NCBI GenBank assembly: GCA_002328625.1
Contig: DCVC01000384.1
Location: 3,493-12,788 of the forward strand
Source: Bacteroidales bacterium UBA2198
GTDB lineage: Bacteria; Bacteroidota; Bacteroidia; Bacteroidales; VadinHA17
DNA length: 9,296 nt
Direction of reading: 5' to 3'
How positions within the stretch are numbered: position 1 is the stretch's first letter; every line of letters starts with the position of its first letter. A model generated the notes under the pieces. That model worked only from the letters and a program-made list of their open reading frames with translations. It had not been told where the DNA came from and made no database searches. The position numbers and the translations under genes were made by a program. Positions 1-7,273 of the stretch are shown here, one piece after another.

Positions 1-476
1 TCATCAAATTCGGTCTGCTTAAGAAAATTAACAAGAAATGATTTATTAAACATCCCTGTCTGCTGATCCGTAAACAATTGCAATACAATAGGATGAGGAT
101 TATTTCCCAGAACAAGCTCATCGACTTCCTCGGTACTGACACCGATCCCAAGAGCCTTATATTGGTTTTCCAGAATTTTTTCCCTGACCAGTTGCTGCCA
201 TACCTGCTCCCTCAATGATTCGGTTGTTGCTTCATCAAGATTTGTATTCCCTGATAATTTATAAATCTCAAACAGGTTCTGGACTTTCTGCTCATAATCC
301 TGATATGATACGACCTGATCGCCAATACTGCCAATCTCATAATATTTCCTGGCCTGAGCCCTCTGCCCTCTGCCGCTTCCAAAAAAATCGCTCACAACAA
401 ACAAGAAAAGCGAAAGCCCTATGACTCCTGCAACCAATACTCCGGCTTTTTCCCTTAAGAATTGAAGTGCTGACAT
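1..476 (-). CDS. Membrane-anchored peptidyl-prolyl isomerase, PpiD/SurA-type (N-terminal part, gene runs off left edge)
   Basis: Reading the minus strand from the ATG at 476-474 gives 158 codons with no stop before the left edge, so the C-terminal part is missing. The protein starts MSALQFLREKAGVLVAGV. One hydrophobic segment at about residues 11-29 ends in FVVSDFFGSG and acts as an uncleaved anchor. A soluble helical region follows, with SYQDYEQKVQNLFE near residues 58-71 and LREQVWQQLVREKILENQY near 86-104, typical of the SurA N-terminal chaperone domain in PpiD-type proteins. Family members of roughly 700 residues carry parvulin isomerase domain(s) further on, outside this window. By family, it would help newly exported proteins fold in the periplasm while anchored in the inner membrane. 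The family assignment is fairly firm; isomerase activity cannot be judged because that domain is not visible. The gene is divergent from the glutamine synthetase gene. Confidence 0.85.
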   Translation of the reverse strand, partial: MSALQFLREKAGVLVAGVIGLSLFLFVVSDFFGSGRGQRAQARKYYEIGSIGDQVVSYQDYEQKVQNLFEIYKLSGNTNLDEATTESLREQVWQQLVREKILENQYKALGIGVSTEEVDELVLGNNPHPIVLQLFTDQQTGMFNKSFLVNFLKQTEFD

Positions 477-527
477 TTACAACTGGTTTTTAATTTATAG
501 AATATACCTTTTTTCAAATACAGGCGA

Positions 528-535
528 CAAATATA
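528..535 (-). promoter_or_regulatory. Candidate promoter -7 box for the PpiD-like gene
   Basis: On the minus strand this reads TATATTTG, an exact match to the Bacteroidota -7 element TAnnTTTG. It lies 51 nt upstream of the ATG, so the 5' leader would be about 45 nt. No clear TTG -33 element is seen about 20 nt further upstream. The call rests on one short motif in AT-rich DNA. Confidence 0.45.
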
Positions 536-754
536 ACAAATTTCCGAAAAAAGGAGGTAAAATCTTACCCCTGTTCTTCAGTGTTATAAATTAAAGGATC
601 TGCCAGTTTGATACTAAAATCAGAAGAGGGTAATTTAATAAAAACATACTAATTTGATGGAAGGGCTATTAATAATGTAGGGGGTATTGTTAAAAAAAAT
701 AGTAAAAAAAAGAAAAAAAGATGCAATAAAAGGGGGTGTATTCAGAAAAATGTA

Positions 755-762
755 TATTTTTG
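755..762 (+). promoter_or_regulatory. Candidate promoter -7 box for the glutamine synthetase gene
   Basis: TATTTTTG matches TAnnTTTG exactly and ends 16 nt before the ATG at 779. Transcription would begin near 767-769, leaving a leader of only about 10-12 nt. No convincing TTG lies near 732-735, where the sequence is a G-run. A leader this short leaves no room for a riboswitch or attenuator, so control would have to be at transcription initiation or on the enzyme. A-rich sequence (AAAAATAAAG) sits just before the start codon in place of a Shine-Dalgarno site. Confidence 0.5.
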
Positions 763-778
763 CCGAAAAAATAAAGAT

Positions 779-2968
779 ATGGCAGAACTAAGATTTAGTG
801 CATTACGGGAATTGTTCAACAGAGAACCTGTAATAAATGAACCTCCCTCAAAGAATATTTCCAAGTATTTTGGAATGAATGTTTTTGACCTGCACAAGAT
901 GGAACATTATTTGTCCAAAGAGGCATATAATGTAGTAAAGCATGCGATAGAAGAGGGAAAATCTCTGACCAGGGATGAAGCAAATCAGGTAGCAATAGGG
1001 TTAAAAGCCTGGGCCCTTGAGAAAGGTGCGACTCATTTTACTCACTGGTTTCATCCATTGACCGATGGAACAGCCGAGAAACATGATGGTTTCATTGAGA
1101 TCGGCGATAAAGGGCATTTAGTGGAGAATTTTTCAGGTGAAGTACTTGTTCAGTCTGAACCGGATGCATCAAGTTTTCCCAGCGGCGGGATAAGAAACAC
1201 TTTTGAAGCCAGAGGGTATACTGCCTGGGATGTTTCATCTCCGGTCTTTATTGTTGGTACAACCCTTTGTATCCCGACAATCTTTGTTTCATATACAGGA
1301 GAGGCTCTCGATTATAAAGCGCCTCTTCTTAAAGCTCTCTCTGCACTCGACAGGGCAGCCGTTGAGGTGTGCCAGTATTTTGATAAGGATGTTAAAAAAG
1401 TATATTCCACTCTGGGAATAGAACAGGAATATTTTCTGATTGATGAAGCTCTCTATTATGCACGTCCCGACATTATGCTTGCCGACAGGACCCTAATGGG
1501 ACATCAGTCATCAAAGGATCAGCAGCTTGCCGATCATTATTTTGGTTCAATACCCGAAAGGGTAATGTGCTTTATCAAAGACTTCGAAACTGAAGCATAT
1601 AAACTTGGCATTCCGGTTAAAACCCGCCATAATGAAGTGGCTCCTAATCAGTTTGAATGTGCCCCGATTTATGAGGAGGTTAACCTTGCTGTGGATCACA
1701 ACCAGCTTCTTATGGATATTATGAAACGTATCGCCCGAAAACACAAGTTCAGGGTTTTGTTTCATGAAAAGCCTTTCGCCGGGATTAATGGATCAGGTAA
1801 GCATAATAACTGGTCGTTGGCAACCAACACAGGAGTAAATCTTTTATCTCCCGGCAGGAATCCCAAATCAAATTTGCAATTCCTTACATTTCTTGTGAAT
1901 GTTATTAAAGCTGTTAACGACAGTAACGAACTTATAAGAGCTTCGGTCATGAATGAATCAAATTCGTACCGGCTTGGGGGGCATGAAGCACCTCCGGCTA
2001 TAATATCAGTCTTTCTTGGTGATTATCTTACCAATATGCTTGAGGAAATCGTAAGCAAAGTACCTGAAAAGAAGATGACACCGGCTCAGAAGACTGAACT
2101 AAAGCTTGGAATAGGTAAAATCCCCGAGATCCTGCTTGACAACACTGACCGTAACCGTACCTCACCGTTTGCATTTACTGGAAACAGGTTCGAATTCAGG
2201 GCTGTGGGATCATCTGCCAACTGCAGCGCCTCAATGATTGTTCTTAATACAGCACTGGCTTACCAGCTTACAAAATTCAGGAATGAAGTTGAACAAATTA
2301 TTAAGAAGGGAAGAAACAAAGATGAAGCGATCTTCCAGGTTCTGAAAAAGTATATAATCAATTGTCAGGGAGTACTGTTTGAAGGGGACAATTACAGCAA
2401 GGAGTGGCACAAGGAAGCAGCAAAAAGAGGGCTTTGTAATATTGCCAGTGTCCCGGAATCGATAAAATGTTACCTCTCGGAGGATTCAAAAAAGGTACTC
2501 ATCGGATCGGGGATCTTTACCGGGAAAGAACTTGAGGGCCGCGTTGAAGTTGAATATGAAAAATTCACAAAAAAGGTACAGATTGAAGCCAGGGTGCTGG
2601 GCGATCTTGCAATTAATCACATAGTTCCAACATGCATCCGTTACATGACTTCTCTCATCGAAAATGTAAAAGGATTAAAGGAAGTATTTAATGAATCGGA
2701 ATACGAAAATCTTGCAGGATCACATAAAGAGATGATTGTTACTATATCAGAACGTATCAATATGATAAAGACGCTCGTCGGCAAAATGATTGATGAACGA
2801 AGAAAAGCAAATGTGATTGAGGATTCCTTTTCTAAAGCAATAGCTTATGAGAAAAATGTAAAGCCTTATCTCGATCAAATCCGTGTTCATATTGATAAGC
2901 TTGAACTCATCGTAGATAATGAAATCTGGCCACTGCCAAAATACAGAGAACTGCTTTTCACAAGATAG
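779..2968 (+). CDS. glnN: Glutamine synthetase type III
   Basis: The enzyme makes glutamine from glutamate, ammonia and ATP in the cytoplasm, the main route of ammonia assimilation. At 729 residues it has the usual length of the type III family (GSIII), well above the roughly 450-470 residues of GSI. The N-terminal GSIII-specific region contains THWFHPLTDGTAEKHDGFIE (residues 88-107) and a PDASSFPSGGIRNTFEARGY stretch (128-147). Catalytic-core motifs follow: the metal-binding EQEYF (215-219), RHNEVAPNQFE (283-293), FHEKPFAGINGSGKHNNWS (328-346) and the ATP/phosphate region DRNRTSPFAFTGNRFEFRA (457-475). The C-terminus WPLPKYRELLFT is also typical. GSIII enzymes are generally dodecamers. The ATG at 779 fits the family N-terminus and the promoter position. 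The gene is monocistronic, with its own promoter and terminator. No PII or ammonium transporter gene is adjacent. No key residue appears to be missing. Confidence 0.97.
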   Translation: MAELRFSALRELFNREPVINEPPSKNISKYFGMNVFDLHKMEHYLSKEAYNVVKHAIEEGKSLTRDEANQVAIGLKAWALEKGATHFTHWFHPLTDGTAEKHDGFIEIGDKGHLVENFSGEVLVQSEPDASSFPSGGIRNTFEARGYTAWDVSSPVFIVGTTLCIPTIFVSYTGEALDYKAPLLKALSALDRAAVEVCQYFDKDVKKVYSTLGIEQEYFLIDEALYYARPDIMLADRTLMGHQSSKDQQLADHYFGSIPERVMCFIKDFETEAYKLGIPVKTRHNEVAPNQFECAPIYEEVNLAVDHNQLLMDIMKRIARKHKFRVLFHEKPFAGINGSGKHNNWSLATNTGVNLLSPGRNPKSNLQFLTFLVNVIKAVNDSNELIRASVMNESNSYRLGGHEAPPAIISVFLGDYLTNMLEEIVSKVPEKKMTPAQKTELKLGIGKIPEILLDNTDRNRTSPFAFTGNRFEFRAVGSSANCSASMIVLNTALAYQLTKFRNEVEQIIKKGRNKDEAIFQVLKKYIINCQGVLFEGDNYSKEWHKEAAKRGLCNIASVPESIKCYLSEDSKKVLIGSGIFTGKELEGRVEVEYEKFTKKVQIEARVLGDLAINHIVPTCIRYMTSLIENVKGLKEVFNESEYENLAGSHKEMIVTISERINMIKTLVGKMIDERRKANVIEDSFSKAIAYEKNVKPYLDQIRVHIDKLELIVDNEIWPLPKYRELLFTR

Positions 2969-2999
2969 GTTGACTGGTGAGTTTTTTTCAGCGTTAATG

Positions 3000-3034
3000 C
3001 AAGGGCTGTTTTAAATGACAGTCCTTGTTTTTTT
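3000..3034 (+). terminator. Intrinsic terminator after the glutamine synthetase gene
   Basis: CAAGGGCTGT (3000-3009) pairs with ACAGTCCTTG (3018-3027) over 10 bp with one G-U wobble, around an 8-nt loop. Seven T residues (3028-3034) follow at once. It starts 31 nt after the TAG stop and should separate this gene from the PorE-like run. Confidence 0.9.
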
Positions 3035-3090
3035 ATAATATTTGTATCACGGTATCGTTAATCCTTTATATCAACTATCCTTAAATTGAT

Positions 3091-3098
3091 TACTTTTA
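3091..3098 (+). promoter_or_regulatory. Weak candidate promoter box for the PorE-like gene
   Basis: TACTTTTA matches seven of eight positions of TAnnTTTG and ends 22 nt before the ATG at 3121, similar to the spacing at the other plus-strand promoters here. No TTG is present about 20 nt upstream. A promoter is expected somewhere between the terminator at 3034 and the gene, but its exact place is uncertain. Confidence 0.3.
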
Positions 3099-3120
3099 CG
3101 ATCAAACGGAAAGCTTAATT

Positions 3121-5100
3121 ATGAAAAGATTTGTATGGCTCATCATAATGTTTACTGTTATTTTTTCCCTGGAAGCTGCAGCGCAGAAGCGCAAAGCAGA
3201 GAGAGCTTATTCTTCTTTCAGTGCAGGAGAATATTTCGATGCTATAGATCTGTTTAAAGACGCATATTCAAAAACAAAAAAAACAGATAAATCTGCAAGG
3301 GCGGAGCTTGTATTTATGATCGCGGAATGTTACCGTCTGACGAACGATCCCCGAAACTCAGAAACCTGGTACAGGTTAGCAACAAGATCATCGTTTTCAA
3401 AGCCGGAAGCCCAATACTGGCTTGCTTTGTCGCTTAAGAAAAACGGGAAATACACACAGGCGATAGAAGAGATGCGAAAATACAAGCAGGTAGCTCCTGC
3501 AGATCCAAAGGCCGATCAGGAGATAAGGGCATGCGAGCTTGCTCTGGAGTGGCAGCGTAATCCGGAAGCTTACAGGGTGGAAGAATTACGCGATCTGAAT
3601 TCTAAAGAATCTGATTTCAGCCCGGCTTATGCCAGAGATGATTTCGGAGTAGTTTTTTTTACATCTTCACGTGGTGATGCCAGGGGAAATAAAACGCATG
3701 GAGCAACAGGACAGGGTTTTACAGATATTTTTGAAAGCCGCCTTGACAAGAAATCAAAATGGAGCACACCTGTTGCAGTTGGCAATATAAACAGTGAGTT
3801 TGAAGAAGGAACACCATCTTTATCAAGTGATTATAAAGAGCTGTATTTCACCAGGTGTGAAGCCGGCAAACGCGAAAAGAAGGGCTGCATAATAATGTAT
3901 TCAAAAAGATCTGGTGATAGCTGGAACAAACCCGAGAATCTGGGTATTCTGCCTGATACTGTTGTGGCAGCTCATCCTGCCATATCACCTGACGGATCAA
4001 GTCTTTACTTCGTTTCAGATATTGCAGGTGGTTTTGGATCGAAAGACATCTATGTGGTTACAAAATCAGGAGGATTATGGTCAGCACCTCGAAATCTGGG
4101 CCCTGAAATAAATACTGGCGGCGATGAGCTCTTTCCTTATATAAGGGACGACGGTACCCTTTATTTTGCCTCCGACGGTCATATCGGAATGGGAGGACTT
4201 GATATCTTCAAGGCAACTCCCCAGCCTGACGGATCATGGATAGTTCAGAATATGAAGTCTCCTATTAACAGTTCTGCTGATGATTTCGGAATCATCTTCG
4301 AGACAGGGAATGAAAGAGGTATTTACAGTTCAAGCAGAAAAGGAAGAGGAAATGATGATCTTTATTCTTTCGAACTGCCTCCATTAAGGTTCAACATTAC
4401 CGGTCTGGTTAAAGACGAGAAGACAGGAAGCCCGATACAGGGTTCAGTTGTCCAGCTAATAGCAAGCGACGGATCAAATCTCCAGGCAGAAACAGGAGCC
4501 AGCGGTGATTTCAGATTTGCACTTAAACCAAATGTGGACTATATATTCCTGGCGTCAAAAAGAGGGTATCTTAACGGAAAAGAAAGAGAAACTACAAAAG
4601 GACAGGAAAAGAGCCGTGATTTCATGGTTTCACTTCTTCTGACACCAATCGATAATCCCATTGAACTGCCCAACATCTTTTACGACTTTGGGAAATGGGA
4701 TCTGAGACCCGAATCAATGGTGTCGCTTGACAAGCTGGTAGAAACTCTCACTGATAATCCGGATGTCACTATTGAACTTATGTCGCACACCGACTCGCGT
4801 GATACTGAAGAATATAACCTTGATCTCTCGCAGAAAAGAGCGCAGTCGGTTGTTCAGTATCTTATCCAGAAAGAAATTGAACCGGAAAGGTTATCACCAA
4901 GGGGTTATGGCGAATCGACTCCAAAAGTCGTGGATGATTTAATAACAAGCCAGTATCAATTCCTTAAAACAGGGACCGTTCTGACTGAACAGTATATTAA
5001 TACACTGCCAAATGAGGAACAGAAGGAGATAGCCCACCAGATAAACAGACGGACAGAGTTCAGAGTGCTGAGAACAGATTATGTGTCGCCCAAAAAATAG
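3121..5100 (+). CDS. PorE-like outer-membrane-associated protein (TPR, PD40 beta-propeller, CRD, OmpA C-terminal domain)
   Basis: This 659-residue exported protein has a signal peptide (MKRFVWLIIMFTVIFSLEAAAQ) with a signal-peptidase-I-like AAA-Q end and no lipobox cysteine. Helical TPR-like repeats span about 24-145. About 165-415 holds at least five PD40/WD40-like blades, seen as repeats such as SPDGSSLYFVSD (289-300), RDDGTLYFASD (342-352) and GIYSSSRKGRGNDDLYSF (400-417). A carboxypeptidase-regulatory-like fold covers about 424-505. The OmpA C-terminal domain (about 517-655) contains SHTDSRDTEEYNLDLSQKRA, whose D558 and R573 match the 15-residue spacing of the diaminopimelate-binding Asp and Arg of OmpA. 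It has an insertion of about 40 residues before NRRTEFRV. This domain order is that of PorE (PG1058) of Porphyromonas gingivalis, a peptidoglycan-binding part of the type IX secretion system. Bacteroidota carry several paralogues, so the exact role is inferred. P. gingivalis PorE is a lipoprotein, while this one appears not to be. It leads a run with the ThuA-like gene and purM. Confidence 0.9.
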   Translation: MKRFVWLIIMFTVIFSLEAAAQKRKAERAYSSFSAGEYFDAIDLFKDAYSKTKKTDKSARAELVFMIAECYRLTNDPRNSETWYRLATRSSFSKPEAQYWLALSLKKNGKYTQAIEEMRKYKQVAPADPKADQEIRACELALEWQRNPEAYRVEELRDLNSKESDFSPAYARDDFGVVFFTSSRGDARGNKTHGATGQGFTDIFESRLDKKSKWSTPVAVGNINSEFEEGTPSLSSDYKELYFTRCEAGKREKKGCIIMYSKRSGDSWNKPENLGILPDTVVAAHPAISPDGSSLYFVSDIAGGFGSKDIYVVTKSGGLWSAPRNLGPEINTGGDELFPYIRDDGTLYFASDGHIGMGGLDIFKATPQPDGSWIVQNMKSPINSSADDFGIIFETGNERGIYSSSRKGRGNDDLYSFELPPLRFNITGLVKDEKTGSPIQGSVVQLIASDGSNLQAETGASGDFRFALKPNVDYIFLASKRGYLNGKERETTKGQEKSRDFMVSLLLTPIDNPIELPNIFYDFGKWDLRPESMVSLDKLVETLTDNPDVTIELMSHTDSRDTEEYNLDLSQKRAQSVVQYLIQKEIEPERLSPRGYGESTPKVVDDLITSQYQFLKTGTVLTEQYINTLPNEEQKEIAHQINRRTEFRVLRTDYVSPKK

Positions 5101-5109
5101 ACACCTGCC

Positions 5110-5847
5110 ATGAAAAACAAAATATTAAATCTGATTTTTCTTTTTGCAATATTTTTAATGTTTTCAGTATTTACAGCACCTGCAAACCCCGTCCGCATAC
5201 TTGTTATAACCGGTGGTCACGGGTATAAAGCGAAAGAATTCAATGAAATGCTGGCAAGCCTTGGACCCGGTATCGCTTATCAGGTTACCGAATTTCCGGG
5301 CGCATATGACATGTTTCTGCCGGAAAACAGAGATAAATACGACGTACTTGTGTTTTATCACATGTGGCAGGAAATCACAGACGACCAGAAAAAAATGTTT
5401 TCTGAATGCATCGGAGAGGGGAAACCTGTTGTAGCGCTACATCACAGTATATGCGCCTTTGATGACTGGCCGGAGTACTGGAATATTATAGGAGGAAAAT
5501 ATTTCCATAAACCGGCTACAATAGACGGCAAAGAGTACCCTGCATCTTCTTACATCCACGATCTGCATTTTAAAGTCAGGATCGCCGATCCAGAACATCC
5601 TGTAACAAAAGGTATTAAGGATTTCGAAATCTTTGATGAGACCTATAAAGGTTACTATGTTCAGGCCGGCTCTACACCTTTGCTTACCACCGATGAACCC
5701 ACAAGCACTCCGGTAATAGGATGGACAAAAAAATATGGCAAAGCCCGGATAGTGGTTCTTCAGAGTGGTCATGATGTCCCGACATTCGAAAATCCCAATT
5801 ACAGGAAGCTGCTTAAACAATCTATCGAATGGGTCTCTGATAAATAA
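5110..5847 (+). CDS. Exported ThuA-like domain protein
   Basis: This 245-residue protein begins with a hydrophobic signal peptide (about residues 1-25, ending FTAPANP), so it is probably periplasmic. The rest is a single ThuA-like domain with the class I glutamine-amidotransferase-like flavodoxin fold. It has the first strand RILVITGGHGYK (29-40), YDVLVFYHMW (77-86), VVALHHSICAFDDWPEYW (107-124) with GGKYF after it, and the C-terminal TPVIGWTKKYGKARIVVLQS (200-219) followed by GHD. The LHHS turn lies where true amidotransferases have their nucleophilic cysteine elbow, so amidotransferase activity is not expected; C115 sits three residues after H112. The ThuA family is linked to trehalose and other sugar metabolism, and exported Bacteroidota members are usually thought to act on carbohydrates, but the substrate here is unknown. 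It lies 9 nt after the PorE-like gene, and its TAA shares one base with the purM ATG, so translational coupling is likely. Confidence 0.88.
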   Translation: MKNKILNLIFLFAIFLMFSVFTAPANPVRILVITGGHGYKAKEFNEMLASLGPGIAYQVTEFPGAYDMFLPENRDKYDVLVFYHMWQEITDDQKKMFSECIGEGKPVVALHHSICAFDDWPEYWNIIGGKYFHKPATIDGKEYPASSYIHDLHFKVRIADPEHPVTKGIKDFEIFDETYKGYYVQAGSTPLLTTDEPTSTPVIGWTKKYGKARIVVLQSGHDVPTFENPNYRKLLKQSIEWVSDK

Positions 5848-7016
5848 TGTCCACGGAGTCAAAATACAGCAAACGCGGAGTCTCATCTTCAAAGAAGGAT
5901 GTACATGCTGCAATAAAGAACATTGATAAGGGATTATACTCCAAAGCTTTCTGCAGGATTGTCCCTGACCTTTTAGGCGGTGATCCTGACTACTGCAATA
6001 TAATGCATTCCGACGGGGCCGGGACAAAATCATCACTGGCTTATATTTTCTGGAAAGAAACAGGTGATTTGTCAGTGTGGAAAGGAATAGCACAGGATGC
6101 GATAGTCATGAACCTGGACGATCTTCTTTGTGTCGGGGCTTATGACAATATTCTGCTCTCATCAACTATAGGTCGCAATAAGAAACTCATTCCCGGAGAA
6201 GTTATCTCAGCATTGATAAACGGCACCGAAGAATTTCTGGAAAAACTCAGGAATCTGGGGATCGGAATTTATTCCACCGGCGGAGAAACAGCAGATTTAG
6301 GCGATCTGGTGAGGACCATTATTGTTGATTCCACAGTTACTGCCCGGATGAAACGCAAAGATATCATTTCAAATCACAACATAAGAGCCGGTGATGTTAT
6401 CGTAGGTCTTGCTTCGCATGGACAGACGAGCTACGAAGATGAATACAACAGCGGGATTGGCAGTAACGGGCTGACTTCAGCGCGGCACGATGTTTTTGCA
6501 AAATATCTTGCTTCGAAATATCCGGAAAGCTACGACACGTCACTTGATGATGATCTGTTCTATTCAGGCAAATATGCACTGACTGATAAGGTTGAGGATT
6601 TTAAAATCAATGCCGGCAGATTGGTACTCTCTCCGACAAGGACATATTCGCCTGTAATTAAAAAGGTACTTGAAACAATGAGAGCACAGATCCATGGCAT
6701 GGTTCACTGTACCGGAGGAGGGCAGACAAAAATCCTTCATTTCGTTGAAAATCTTCATATTATTAAAGACAACCTCTTTCCCGTACCTCCACTCTTTATG
6801 TTAATTCAGAACCAATCAGCAAGCAGCTGGAAGGAAATGTACAAAGTATTTAATATGGGTCACAGATTTGAGATCTATTGTGCCCCTGCAAATGCTGAAA
6901 AGATAATATCAATCGCTGCAAGTTTCAACCTCGGAGCAAGGATAATTGGACAATGTGAAGCATCAGATAATAAACAACTTACAATCATCTCCGATTATGG
7001 AGAATTTAAATACTGA
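5847..7016 (+). CDS. purM: Phosphoribosylformylglycinamidine cyclo-ligase (AIR synthase)
   Basis: PurM carries out the ATP-dependent ring closure of FGAM to aminoimidazole ribotide, the fifth step of de novo purine synthesis, in the cytoplasm. At 389 residues it is longer than the 345-residue E. coli enzyme, as in other Bacteroidota. Motifs in order are RGVSSSKKDVHAAIKNI (10-26), HSDGAGTKSS (54-63, the ATP-binding loop, DGVGTK in E. coli), WKGIAQDAIVMNLDDLLCVG (78-97), STGGETADLGDL (143-154), GLASHGQTSYEDEYNSGIGS (187-206), LSPTRTYSPVIKKVL (261-275), GMVHCTGGG (284-292) and FNMGHRFEIYC (335-345). The ATG overlaps the ThuA-like stop codon as TAATG, and the N-terminus fits the family, so the start is secure. 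The TGA stop is followed by an octamer repeat array, and no hairpin terminator is visible. Confidence 0.96.
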   Translation: MSTESKYSKRGVSSSKKDVHAAIKNIDKGLYSKAFCRIVPDLLGGDPDYCNIMHSDGAGTKSSLAYIFWKETGDLSVWKGIAQDAIVMNLDDLLCVGAYDNILLSSTIGRNKKLIPGEVISALINGTEEFLEKLRNLGIGIYSTGGETADLGDLVRTIIVDSTVTARMKRKDIISNHNIRAGDVIVGLASHGQTSYEDEYNSGIGSNGLTSARHDVFAKYLASKYPESYDTSLDDDLFYSGKYALTDKVEDFKINAGRLVLSPTRTYSPVIKKVLETMRAQIHGMVHCTGGGQTKILHFVENLHIIKDNLFPVPPLFMLIQNQSASSWKEMYKVFNMGHRFEIYCAPANAEKIISIAASFNLGARIIGQCEASDNKQLTIISDYGEFKY

Positions 7017-7082
7017 TATACAAATTATACTACGCTGATTTTCACAAAGGAAAAACAGAGATTCCCCAAAATACCCTTCATC

Positions 7083-7202
7083 CTTTAAACCTCTAAACCT
7101 TTAAACCTTTAAACCTTTAAACCTCTAAACCTTTAAACCTCTAAACCTCTAAACCTCTAAACCTTTAAACCCTGAAACCCTTAAACCCTTAAACCCTTAA
7201 AC
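7083..7202. repeat. Tandem array of 15 copies of an 8-bp unit, CYYTAAAC
   Basis: Fifteen head-to-tail octamers fill exactly 120 bp between purM and prfA without an interruption or a length change. Six are CTTTAAAC, five CTCTAAAC, three CCTTAAAC and one CCTGAAAC. The three CCTTAAAC copies are the last three and follow directly on the single CCTGAAAC, which points to local duplication. Degenerate units flank the array on both sides (CCTTCATC at 7075-7082 and CTTCCACC at 7203-7210). There are no spacers, so this is not a CRISPR array, and no open frame makes sense through it. The coding strand has just one G (7174) between 7061 and 7214, so a transcript would be long, unstructured and rich in C, U and A. 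Confidence 0.95.
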
Positions 7203-7220
7203 CTTCCACCCTTTGCCCTG

Positions 7221-7251
7221 TTGCACTATTGCATCTTTTTTATTAATTTCG
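7221..7251 (+). promoter_or_regulatory. Candidate promoter for prfA-pyrF
   Basis: TTG at 7221-7223 is followed after 20 bp by TAATTTCG at 7244-7251, which matches TAnnTTTG at seven of eight positions. Both elements and the spacing fit the Bacteroidota sigma-70-type promoter. Transcription would start near 7256-7258, giving a leader of about 16-18 nt before the ATG at 7274. This is the best two-element promoter match in the window and would make prfA-pyrF a unit separate from purM. Confidence 0.55.
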
Positions 7252-7273
7252 CACCCTGAAATTCAATCCGGTT

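Larger units (their letters stand above)
477..778. other. Divergent intergenic region with A-tracts and a spaced direct repeat
   Basis: This 302-bp stretch separates two divergent genes, and I see no coding sequence or RNA gene in it. It holds a candidate promoter box for each gene. Three A-tracts (692-699, 704-711 and 713-719) lie about 35-65 bp upstream of the -7 box of the glutamine synthetase gene and could bend DNA or act as an UP-like element. The motif AGGGGGT occurs at 679-685 and again at 731-737, 52 bp apart and each followed closely by ATT. That spacing is close to five helical turns, so a paired regulator site is possible but unproven. Confidence 0.5.

Noticed and set aside
215..424. 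69-codon open frame on the plus strand
   Set aside because: It is the shadow of the PpiD-like gene on the minus strand, whose protein has a clear membrane anchor and SurA-like region.
3037..3044. Promoter box AATATTTG just after the glutamine synthetase terminator
   Set aside because: It lacks the leading T of TAnnTTTG, sits against the terminator T-run with no suitable -33 element, and would be farther from the start than the other leaders seen here.
5110..5847. Active class I glutamine amidotransferase
   Set aside because: The fold is related, but the nucleophile-elbow region reads ALHHS with no cysteine in the catalytic position, and the other motifs are those of ThuA-like proteins.
5437..6093. 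218-codon open frame on the minus strand across the ThuA-like/purM junction
   Set aside because: It lies antisense to two well-supported genes, its translation is cysteine- and arginine-rich without recognisable motifs, and it has no promoter or neighbour to support it.
7083..7202. CRISPR array or telomere-like repeat
   Set aside because: The 8-bp units are contiguous with no spacers and there are no cas genes. The array is internal between two housekeeping genes, so a telomere role is not supported.
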